DNA of 64,000 bases from Trachythela sp. YZ-2020 (Eukaryota > Cnidaria > Anthozoa > Malacalcyonacea > Clavulariidae), in contig JADLSH010000271.1 of assembly GCA_016169945.1 (NCBI GenBank), positions 930,001 through 994,000 of the forward strand, in the 5' to 3' direction. The notes below the pieces were generated by a model. The model was not told the origin of the DNA. It searched no databases and was given only the letters and a program-made list of their open reading frames with translations. The position numbers and the translations under genes are program-made. Below are positions 53,987 to 64,000 of the stretch, piece after piece. The first letter of the stretch is position 1; every line of letters starts with the position of its first letter.

Positions 53987-56781
53987 TTAAGCACATCAAA
54001 AACTTTGTTTCGTTATAATTCCAACTTGCGGGACGAACATTAACACGTATCTTTATTAATCACATTAAACTGCTCTTTTACAGCAATAGCTCTTACAGAA
54101 ACCTGGCAAAATGGTGACAGTTGTGATTCTAATGACTTTACAATATCTGGCTACATAAGTGAAGTTTAATATTCATAGAAAATCTCAACGAGGCGTAGAA
54201 GTTTCCATTTACTTTATAAATAAAATGCTGAAGTAAAAATTCGACAACATATCACGAAAGAGTGCAATTTAGCTAACGTAGAAAGAACTTGACTGAATTA
54301 TTAAAACTCGAAAGAAAAGAAGACAATTTTAGATGGTATTTACAGACCGCTAAACCATATCGACAAATATATTTTTTAAATAAGTCTGCTCTAAGTATAA
54401 TAGAACAATACTTTTATTTAAATGACTTGCGGAAACAAATGCAATTATTAAATGTTTACCGTTTCAGCAGTTTCCACTTTCTGTCTTCGTTTTGTCTTGT
54501 CCACTTTGCGACTGCGATCACTGATTCCCGACTAAACTAAATAGATTTGGGCTGTGCAACTCCTTTTATAGTAACGGCCCAGGGGGTCTTGTAAGTGAAA
54601 CATAAAGTGGCCTGATCAAAAACCGGCCAATCAGCGTTAGGGTGGTGTACTGTTCGACCCTCGTTCCATCACCTACATCTGTTTGTATAAGGTGTTGTCC
54701 TGAAAACCAAGTTGGTTTTTCTGCTATCATTAATCTTATTCAAATTGTTTATTTCTCAAAAAAATTCCTATTGCCATCGGAAAAAATTACTAACGATGAG
54801 TATATATAATTATATGAGGCAAGCTGAATGTATTCAGAAAACACCAAGTTATGATTTTGGTGACGCATAATAATACCGCATAATAATATTTTAAAGATGC
54901 AAGCTTGCAATATCTTCCACACAAGATATTTTTAACTGGCACAATTAAATCTTGATGTATATACTCATTGAAGACAGAGAAAATATTTTCAAGCAATTAT
55001 TAGCACATTTTATATTAGCCTCATCATATTTGAAAGTGCTTTTCTTCATGCAGCAGCCCCCAATATCAAACTCTTATCATCTTGGAATCATTAATTTCAT
55101 AAGAGAGCCCGCTACTCTGTCTGGTATCTCGCGGTGCACAACTGGATTTCCGGCGTTGGGTATGAACAATGCATCCTTGAAAAAACCTTGCGTTGGTATG
55201 GATGTACAGGATCTCGGCTCCCTTGACGCGTCAACAATCTACAGTATTTATTGAAACTTGCTGTTGGTTTATTGAAATTTGTATTTGTTAAATAGAAGTC
55301 ATTTCGCTTGCACGCTCTTTCACTTACTTTCGAGTCTGAGATTGAGTACGAAAAAACAATTGCAATTCTGCGTCACGGACAGGATCTTGACTAAAATTGA
55401 ACTGTTCCTCAATTTTGCATAATTTCCTATTTACTCTTGCTCAGTTGCTCTCAAATTGACCATTTGTATCGTCCATCAGGCGATACAAATTTGTGACAAG
55501 AAATTTTAACTATAACACTTTAATAGAAAGGTATATTCTAAACTCTGATACAAGTTAAGCGGAACAAATTAGAAGTAAGAAAAACAATTTGTCTCAATCT
55601 CAATAATCTGTCGCAATCTGTCACATTTAACTCAATCTATATTTTGAACCTGCTTTAAGGAATGTACTTCTAGAATGTTGAACTTTGGCAAATGTCTTGA
55701 ATAATAATGTCGATCTGATATTTCACGCACGTACAAATACAATGGAGATAAAGGCATTTTATTCACATGAATCAGGAGACAATTTCAATGTACTTGTGAA
55801 TATTGACCTCAAAGATGCGACCTAACTGAGTGATAAGACGTTATTTAAGAGAAATGTGTGACAAGCCTAAATAACGTCCAGTTGTGTATTCCATTTAATC
55901 GAAATACATTACAATTTTGCGGTTTTGGACGATTTTTTATGTGGTTTTGCTGTTTCCTATCGGCCCAGACACCACTTCTCTTAATCGTCTTATTTGTGTA
56001 TATTTTGGCAATATATATTTTCTAAATAGTCAATCTCGTACTCAAAGTATACCTTCTAAATGATAGGCAATATGAACAGTTTTTGTGACTTTATACATAA
56101 TTTCTGATGAGTGATCAGCGATCCTTTCACTAATCGCCGTTAAATCTAATTAAAAGAATAATAATTTCTTGCTGCACAAATCTCATATTCACTGCACAAA
56201 TTGGGTATAACTGCACCTTAAAATAATCCCTGTTATCTGAAATAAAAGCACAACTTTTGTAGCGAAGTTCTAGCAATATCATATACAAACGTTATTCATA
56301 AACGTCGTGACGACGTTCCCTGGAGTCAACAAATACATGTTACCAGGACGTTCATGGCAAACGTTTCACAAGATTAGGCGAGCGTTCAGACAACGTTCCT
56401 ACAATGTAATTATGCTAGCTTGGAGAAGCTGTGATTAGTTGCTATCATTTTCTGTTTTTATTGTATAATCATGTTTGACATGCATTGATTCACTTATTTT
56501 GGTAACTTGCAAATGCATGCATTAGAGCCTTAAATATAGCATTGATAACAATGGGAATCTGATTGTTTGGTCCTCAGATTATTTTTCTTGGGAACCATAT
56601 CATAATTTGGCCTACCTCCAACCGTCTCATTGACCACCTCATTAACCACCTCATTGACGGTTAAGAATGGAGAAACATATTTGTAAGGAGAGAAGTCAAA
56701 TTAAAAAAATATCATTTTGTGCTTGTCTTTGCTGTTGATATTTATATCCGCTCACTCTCAGTTAACCTTTAGCAATGTCAC

Positions 56782-56789
56782 ATTGTAGC
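56782..56789. repeat. 8-bp hAT target duplication
   Basis: ATTGTAGC here recurs at 57879-57886. Unit I has one copy only at 51682-51689. Confidence 0.9.
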
Positions 56790-57878
56790 CAGTGGCGTAC
56801 CGAGGGGAGGTGTGTTGGGGGTGTGACACCCCCCCATTTTTCGGAAAATGGTCGGTAAATTGTATATCGGTAAATCGTATCAGCTTGCTTTAACCATACC
56901 AATTTCAGTGGTTAGTAAGGAGCGCATCTTCAGCAAGTTACGTTTAGTTAAAAGTTACCTACGATCGACAATGAAAGAAGACCGCCTTTGCTCTTTGATG
57001 ATATTAGCATCCTCACCCGAAATCCTGGACAACCTTGATATTCACAAAATAGCTTGGTCAAATCTTAAAGCAAGAAGAGTAAAACTCAAGACCAAAAACA
57101 TGCAGTGATCGTAATTCATGAGCTGGAATTCGAATCAGAGTTTTGTACAATTGTAAATATACTAGTACTTAACTTAGTTCGGAAATCCATGCATGCCTAG
57201 CCAGATTTTCTTATGAATAGATAGAGATGTGGACAACTAATATATATACTGTATACGATGGCTATCTTCTTACGCATGTATAAGCAGATATCATGCATGT
57301 AACTATGTAAGCATCGAGCCTTATTGATAATAATTAACTTACAAGACAAAAAAGACAAGCAATTATTAACACATTTTTTTACGGGCAGACGTTTACCTCT
57401 GAGTAAGTTGTAACAACTGTTACTACTTTCTGTGCACTATCATTCTGTACATGTATGATTGACACGACAACGTATGAATAGCCAATCTAATAATTTGTAT
57501 CAAAGAACGACAACCGACGAAAAATCAACATAGGTACATACATAGCAGGGTCACTGCTATATTCCTAAATAAACGAAATTTCGATGTTATTCTTTTCAAA
57601 ATGACTTGTTTTAAACACTTGTTTGCTGGGCTTTTTCCGTTTTTGAAAGCATTTGTAAGAAACGTTTAAAACCACAACTAGTAAATTTGATTGCATTTCC
57701 GTGACTCTGACAGACATCAGTTTTCAAAAATGTTCTGTGGGGGCATGCCCCCATATCCCCATACAAAACTCACACCTTCGGCGTTCGCCAGAATTCTCCC
57801 CCCCCCCTTAAAAATATATTTCGTCGGTAAATTTTGGAAGAAACACCCCCCACTCAGAATGTCCTCGGTACGCCACTG
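56790..57878. mobile_element. hAT deletion derivative in unit II
   Basis: TIRs begin CAGTGGCGTACCGAGG and end CCTCGGTACGCCACTG, with an 8-bp duplication (ATTGTAGC). The 1,089-bp element keeps only the 3' end of the transposase. C- and G-runs (56829-56835, 57798-57806) lie just inside the ends. Confidence 0.93.
56848..57108 (+). pseudogene. hAT transposase C-terminal dimerisation fragment
   Basis: The frame reads LTIPISVVSKERIFSKLRLV KSYLRSTMKEDRLCSLMILA followed by LDIHKIAW, matching the hAT dimerisation region (S-x-x-E-R-x-F-S-K-L-R-L-x-K...R-S-x-M-x-x-x-R-L). The catalytic domain is deleted. The frame is intact to 57108 because both copies derive from one recent insertion. Confidence 0.88.
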
Positions 57879-60404
57879 ATTGTAGCAAAACCGCGTTTTA
57901 GCTGCCTTTTAATAGCCTCACGGTTTTGACTTGTCCAAGACTTTTGGCCGTTGTTACTACGAATGATTTAATTCGCTATACTTTTGCAATAGTACATCCT
58001 TCAAAAGCGACTTACCTTATTTATGAATTCAATTATTTTATCTTTTACGATATACGGGCAGAGAAAGCGCTATCGTAGTATCGCTTCATGCACGGTATTA
58101 AGCCTCTACATTTCGCTGATATATCCAACTGGCACTGGATAAAATTGTAATGTATACGCGGCAGTTAGTTAATGGAAATACTCCTTCGATCAAAGCAGAA
58201 ATATTAGAATGTGTTTGGAATCAGTTTTGACCTTTTATGGAACCTTATTGCTACCATTACTGAGCATGTTAAACAGGAATGGGACATTAAGTAGCTCTGT
58301 ATAGTTCTTCATTGTAAACCCGTGCAGTACTCAACTACATGAAAATTCTAGAAATAATTTTTTAAACTTAGCGAGATGTTAGATGTTTTAGACACTGCAT
58401 GTTATTGACTATCTACGTTCAGTGGCATAATCTAGTTCTACACTTTAATGTACATTTATTTGTAAGAAGTATTTTCAACTATCTGTAAATAATGCTCTGC
58501 TTTTAAAGATGCAAGCTTGCAATATCTTCCACACAAGATATTTTTAACTGGCACAATTAAATCTTGATGTATATACTTATCGAAGACAGAGAAAATATTT
58601 TCAGGCAATTATTAGCACATTTTATATTAGCCTCATCATATTTGAAAGTGCTTTTCTTCATGCAGCAGCCCCCAATATCAAACTCTTATCATCTTGGAAT
58701 CATTAATTTCATAAGAGAGCCCGCTACTCTGTCTGGTATCTCGCGGTGTACAACTGGATTTCCGGCGTTGGGTATGAACAATGCATCCTTGAAAAAACCT
58801 TGCGTTGGTATGGATGTACAGGATCTCGGCTCCCTTGACGCGTCAACAATCTACAGTATTTATTGAAACTTGCTGTTGGTTTATTGAAATTTGTATTTGT
58901 TAAATAGAAGTCATTTCGCTTGCACGCTCTTTCACTTACTTTCGAGTCTGAGATTGCATGAGTATGAAAAAACAATTGCAATTCTGCGTCACGGACAGGA
59001 TGTTGACTAAAATTGAACTGTTCCTCAATTTTGCATAATTTCCTATTTACTCTTGCTCAGTTGCTCTCAAATTGTCCATTTGTATCGTCCATCAGGCGAT
59101 ACAAATTTGTGATAAGAAATTTTAACTATAACACTTTAATAGAAAGGTATATTCTAAACTCTGATACAAGTTAAGCGGAACAAATTAAAAGTAAGAAAAA
59201 CAATTTGTCTCAATCTCAATAATCTGTCGCAATCTGTCACAATTAACTCAATCTATATTTTGAACCTGCTTTAAGGAATGTACTTCTAGAATGTTGAACT
59301 CTGGCAAATGTCTTGCATAATAATGTCGATCTGAAATTTCACGCACGTACAAATACAATGGAGAAAAAGGCTTTTTATTCACATGAATCAGGAGACAATT
59401 TCAATGTACTTGTGAATATTGACCTCAAAGATGCGACATAACTGAGTGATAAGACGTTATTTAAGAGAAATGTGTGACAAACCTAAATAACGTCCAATTG
59501 TGTATTCCATTTAATCGAAATATATTACAATTTTTCGGTTTTGGATGATTTTTTATGTTGTTTTGCTGTTTCCTATCGGCCCCGACATCACTTCTCTTAA
59601 TCGTCTTATTTGTGTATATTTTGGCAATATATATTTTCTAAATAGTCAATCTCGTACTCAAAGTATACCTTCTAAATGATAGGCAATATGGACAGTTTTT
59701 GTGACTTTATACATAATTTCTGATGAGTGATCAGCGATCCTTTCACTAATCGCCGTTAAATCTAATTAAAAGAATAATAATTTCTTGCTGCACAAATCTC
59801 ATATTCACTGCACAAATTGGGTATAACTGCACCTTAAAATAATCCCTGTTATCTGAAATAAAAGCACAACTTTTGTAGCGAAGTTCTAGCAATATCATAT
59901 ACAAACGTTGTTCATAAACGTCGTGACGGCGTTCCCTGGAGTCAACAAATACATGTTACCAGGACGTTCAAGGCAAACGTTTTCACAAGATTAGGCGAGC
60001 GTTCAGACAACGTTCCTACAATGTAATTATGCTAGCTGGGAGAAGCTCTGATTAGTTGCTATCATTTTCTGTTTTTATTGTATAATCATGTTTAACATGC
60101 ATTGATTCACTTATTTTGGTAACTTGCAAATGCATGCATTAGAGCCTTAAATATAGCATTGATAACAATGGGAATCTGATTGTTTGGTCCTCAGATTATT
60201 TTTCTTGGGAATCATATCATAATTTGGCCTACCTCCAACCGTCTCATTGACCGCCTCATTAACCACCTCATTGACGGTTAAGAATGGAGAAACATATTTG
60301 TAAGGAGTGAAGTCAAATTAAATTTATCATTTTGTGCTTGTCTTTGCTGTTGATATTTATATCCGCTCACTCTCAGTTAACCTTTAGCAATGTCACATTG
60401 TAGC

Positions 60405-61492
60405 CAGTGGCGTACCGAGGGGAGGTGTGTTGGGGGTGTGACACCCCCCCATTTTTCGGAAAATGGTCGGTAAATTGTATATCGGTAAATCGTATCAGCT
60501 TGCTTTAACCATACCAATTTCAGTGGTTAGTAGGGAGCGCATCTTCAGCAAGTTACGTTTAGTTAAAAGTTACCTACGATCGACAATGAAAGAAGACCGC
60601 CTTGATTCTTTGATGATATTAGCATCCTTACCCGAAATCCTGGACAACCTTGATATTCACAAAATAGCTTGGTCAAATCTTAAAGCAAGAAGAGTAAAAC
60701 TCAAGACCAAAAACATGCAGTGATCGTAATTCATGAGCTGGAATTCGAATCAGAGTTTTGTACAATTGTAAATATACTAGTACTTAACTTAGTTCGGAAA
60801 TCCATGCATGCCTAGCCAGATTTTCTTATGAATAGATAGAGATGTGGACAACTAATATATATACTGTATACGATGGCTATCTTCTTACGCATGTATAAGC
60901 AGATATCATGCATGTAACTATGTAAGCATCGAGCCTTATTGATAATAATTAACTTACAAGACAAAAAAGACAAGCAATTATTAACACATTTTTTACGGGC
61001 AGACGTTTACCTCTGAGTAAGTTGTAACAACTGTTACTACTTTCTGTGCACTATCATTCTGTACATGTATGATTGACACGACAACGTATGAATAGCCAAT
61101 CTAATAATTTGTATCAAAGAACGACAACCGACGAAAAATCAACATAGGTACATACATAGCAGGGTCACTGCTATATTCCTAAATAAACGAAATTTCGATG
61201 TTATTCTTTTCAAAATGACTTGTTTTAAACACTTGTTTGCTGGGCTTTTTCCGTTTTTGAAAGCATTTGTAAGAAACGTTTAAAACCACAACTAGTAAAT
61301 TTGATTGCATTTCCGTGACTCTGACAGACATCAGTTTTCAAAAATGTTCTGTGGGGGCATGCCCCCATATCCCCATACAAAACTCACACCTTCGGCGTTC
61401 GCCAGAATTCTCCCCCCCCCCTTAAAAATATATTTCGTCGGTAAATTTTGGAAGAAACACCCCCCACTCAGAATGCCCTCGGTACGCCACTG
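60405..61492. mobile_element. hAT deletion derivative in unit III
   Basis: Same insertion, TIRs and duplicated target (60397-60404 and 61493-61500) as in unit II. It was copied with the unit, not inserted separately. Confidence 0.93.
60463..60723 (+). pseudogene. hAT transposase C-terminal fragment, unit III
   Basis: Same dimerisation fragment as at 56848-57108, with a few substitutions (for example K/R in SRERIFS and C/D in DRLDSL). Confidence 0.87.
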
Positions 61493-62113
61493 ATTGTAGC
61501 AAAGCCGCGTTTTAGCTGCCTTTTAATAGCCTCACGGTTTTGACTTGTCCAAGACTTTTGGCCGTTGTTACTACGAATGATTTAATTCGCTATACTTTTG
61601 CAATAGTATATCCTTCAAAAGCGACTTACCTTATTTATGAATTGAATTATTTTATCTTTTACGATATACGGGCAGAGAAAGCGCTATCGTAGTATCGCTT
61701 CATGCACGGTATTAAGCCTCTACATTTCGCTGATATATCCAACTGGCACTGGATAAAATTGTAATGTATACGCGGCAGTTAGTTAATGGAAATACTCCTT
61801 CGATCAAAGCAGAAATATTAGAATGTGTTTGGAATCAGTTTTGACCTTTTATGGAACCTTATTGCTACCATTACTGAGCATGTTAAACAGGAATGGGACA
61901 TTAAGTAGCTCTGTAGTTCTTCATTGTAAACCCGTGCAGTACTCAGCTACATGAAAATTCTAGAAATAATTTTTTAAACTTAGCGAGATGTTAGATGTTT
62001 TAGACACTGCATGTTATTGACTATCTACGTTCAGTGGCATAATCTAGTTCTACACTTTAATGTACATTTATTTGTAAGAAATATTTTCAACTATCTGTAA
62101 ATAATGCTCTGCT

Positions 62114-63267
62114 TTTAAAGATGGAAGCTTGCAATATCTTCCACACAAGATATTTTTAACTGGCACAATTAAATCTTGATGTATATACTTATCGAAGACA
62201 GAGAAAATATTTTCAGGCAAGTATTAGCACATTTTATATTAGCCTCATCATATTTGAAAGTGCTTTTCTTCATGCAGCAGCCCCCAATATCAAACTCTTA
62301 TCATCTTGGAATCATTAATTTCATAAGAGAGCCCGCTACTCTGTCTGGTATCTCGCGGTGTACAACTGGATTTCCGGCGTTGGGTATGAACAATGCATCC
62401 TTGAAAAAACCTTGCGTTGGTATGGATGTACAGGATCTCGGCTCCCTTGACGCGTCAGCAATCTACAGTATTTATTGAAACTTGCTGTTGGTTTATTGAA
62501 ATTTGTATTTGTTAAATAGAAGTCATTTCGCTTGCACGCTCTTTCACTTACTTTCGAGTCTGAGATTGAGTATGAAAAAACAATTGCAATTCTGCGTCAC
62601 GGACAGGATCTTGACTAAAATTGAACTGTTCCTCAATTTTGCATAATTTCCTATTTACTCTTGCTCAGTTGCTCTCAAATTGTCCATTTGTATCGTCCAT
62701 CAGGCGATACAAATTTGTGATAAGAAATGTTAACTATAACACTTTAATAGAAAGGTATATTCTATAAACTCTGATACAAGTTAAGCGGAACAAATTAAAA
62801 GTAAGAAAAACAATTTGTCTCAATCTCAATAATCTGTCGCAATCTGTCACAATTAACTCAATATATATTTTGAACCTGCTTTAAGGAATGTACTTCTAGA
62901 ATGTTGAACTTTGGCAAATGTCTTGAATAATAATGTCGATCTGATATTTCACGCACGTACAAATACAATGGAGATAAAGGCTTTTTATTCACATGAATCA
63001 GGAGACAATTTCAATGTACTTGTGAATATTGACCTCAAAGATGCGACCTAACTGAGTGATAAGACGTTATTTAAGAGAAATGTGTGACAAGCCTAAATAA
63101 CGTCCAGTTGTGTATTCCATTTAATCGAAATATATTACAATTTTGCGGTTTTGGATGATTTTTTATGTGGTTTTGCTGTTTCCTATCGGCCCCGACACCA
63201 CTTCTCTTAATCGTCTTATTTGTGTATATTTTGGCAATATATATTTTCTGAATAGTCAATCTCAGTA
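62114..63267. repeat. Tandem unit IV, truncated
   Basis: Follows the unit sequence to CAATCTC (63261-63267, equivalent to 59647-59653 in unit III) and is then replaced by the terminal-module element. The array may continue beyond that insertion. Confidence 0.93.
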
Positions 63268-64000
63268 GGTAACCCCCCCCCCATCCAGAGAGCAAAGAGA
63301 TGCCGACAATGACGTCATACCGCCAATTACGTAATGACCGGAAATACCCGCCCACATTCGGAATTAATGATGTACGTTCATGAATTAATTACCCGCCCAC
63401 ATTTGGAATTAATGATGTACGTTCATGAATTAATTACCCGCCCACATTTGGAATTAATGATGTACGTTCATGAATTAATTACCTCCCACATGAATTACTA
63501 AGTATGCACGTTTAACTACGTGTATCCGGTTTTAATCAAGATGACGTAATGACATGTTTAGTTATATTTAGTGTGCGTTACGTAATTGTACTATACATGC
63601 CTAAGCAACGCTTTTATTCTTGCCCTGTTCATAAATATATAGTCTCTCAATTCACTGTACATATTGCTGTTCGCTAAATTGTTCATACTTTTCTTCTTCA
63701 GAGAGTCATTATAGGCTTTTAGCCTAGCATGTAATGCACGACTTGATGTAGTGACCTTAAGTGCTTCACAACCAAGTATTAACCATGCTAATGTTTGTTG
63801 TTTTTTCGATGACGATAGGCGAATACTTTATTCCCTCCAGCCACGCTCGAGACCACGTTTGCCTATTCTGAGTTGAGATTTTATTTGGCCAAGTGTAAAC
63901 AGGTCTTTTTTATTGCCGATCATTGGGTATGTTTATCCATGTCGTCTTGAAGCTATATGTATCTATGCTAGGAAGACTTCTGATCTTACTCACACTAATG
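63268..64000 (-). mobile_element. Non-autonomous relative of the Helitron-like element (partial)
   Basis: Starts AGTAGGTAACC with an 11-C run, then reads in reverse complement the 12191-12298 module (to 63370), a triplicated 43-bp unit (ATTACCCGCCCACATTTGGA..., about 63345-63490), the 6150-6262 module (63485-63600) and, at the window edge, the 5999-6027 module. The coding part between those modules in the left copy (6663-10490) is absent. 63600-63970 has no match in the left copy and no gene. Confidence 0.75.
63345..63490. repeat. 43-bp unit repeated three times
   Basis: Units contain CCCGCCCACATTTGGAATTA and ATGTACGTTCATGAATTAAT. One copy occurs in the full-length relative (12191-12235), so this array expanded in the short copy. 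Confidence 0.9.

Larger units (their letters stand above)
49601..54889. repeat. Unit I of the tandem family, longer variant without hAT
   Basis: 49615-52110 aligns with unit II but lacks the hAT insertion: the target ATTGTAGC occurs once at 51682-51689. From about 52110 it continues into sequence shared with copy A (40397-41960) and absent from units II-IV. It ends at the start of unit II. Confidence 0.85.
54890..58501. repeat. Tandem unit II (3,612 bp) with hAT insertion
   Basis: The anchor GATGCAAGCTTGCAATATCT occurs at 54896, 58508 and (with one change) 62120, giving an exact 3,612-bp period twice. Identity between units II and III is very high throughout. No host gene was recognised; the repeated frame at 54952-55254 has no family features. 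Confidence 0.95.
58502..62113. repeat. Tandem unit III (3,612 bp) with hAT insertion
   Basis: Nearly identical to unit II including its hAT copy. Boundaries are set by the repeated anchor. Confidence 0.95.

Noticed and set aside
57691..57879. 62-codon frame at the 3' end of the hAT derivatives
   Set aside because: It spans the TIR and C-run of the element and is repeated only because the whole unit is duplicated.

Overview
The window looks like intergenic DNA from an AT-rich invertebrate metazoan genome. The repeat mix (CR1/L2-like LINEs with a PHD finger and a 2A-like motif, Penelope-like elements with GIY-YIG nucleases, a Helitron-type Rep protein, hAT and TTAA-target elements, spliced genes with GT/AG introns) suggests a cnidarian. 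That assignment is inference, because no diagnostic host gene is present. I see no rRNA, no complete tRNA and no CRISPR. Most of the sequence is nested mobile DNA, much of it frameshifted.

Layout. 1-5107: a large inverted repeat (arms 1-1597 and 3574-5107). Each arm has an outward-facing acidic exon and an inward-facing homeodomain-like first exon. The unique spacer holds a spliced HMG-box gene on the minus strand and a GTF2I-like exon on the plus strand. 5040-5440: a 'TGCGAAG' minisatellite. 6000-12298: a Helitron-like element with a frameshifted Rep-type protein and three phase-compatible zinc-knuckle exons. Its terminal sequences recur inverted at 63268-64000 in a copy without the coding part. 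12299-19865: a CR1/L2-like LINE and a second APE-type LINE, separated and flanked by (TTCACTTAC)n arrays, with a small hAT-like MITE inside one array. 20404-24030: a third, heavily frameshifted LINE with a 2A-like motif and PHD finger.

25136-29930: a LINE reverse-transcriptase fragment split by a 3.9 kb TIR element with an 11-bp target duplication. That element itself contains a 2.1 kb near-perfect palindrome. 30530-30976: a compact secreted cysteine-rich gene ending in KDEL, the best candidate for an ordinary host gene. 31395-35530: three Penelope-like fragments in mixed orientation. 36244-36870: a LINE 3' fragment. 38283-40396: a TIR element carrying a two-exon SAM-domain gene and no visible transposase.

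42113-48483: a 6.4 kb palindromic element with 31-bp tandem arrays at both ends and a 9-bp target duplication. 49600-63267: a tandem array of a 3,612-bp unit. Units II and III each carry the same 1.09 kb hAT deletion derivative (8-bp target duplication), so amplification followed the hAT insertion. Diverged copies of the unit (37690-42112 and 49600-54890) supply empty sites that date several insertions, including a TTAA-target element at 52966-53986. The main biological interest is therefore layered insertion history plus two mobile-looking, TIR-bounded units that carry DNA-binding or adaptor-type genes (1-5107 and 38283-40396).
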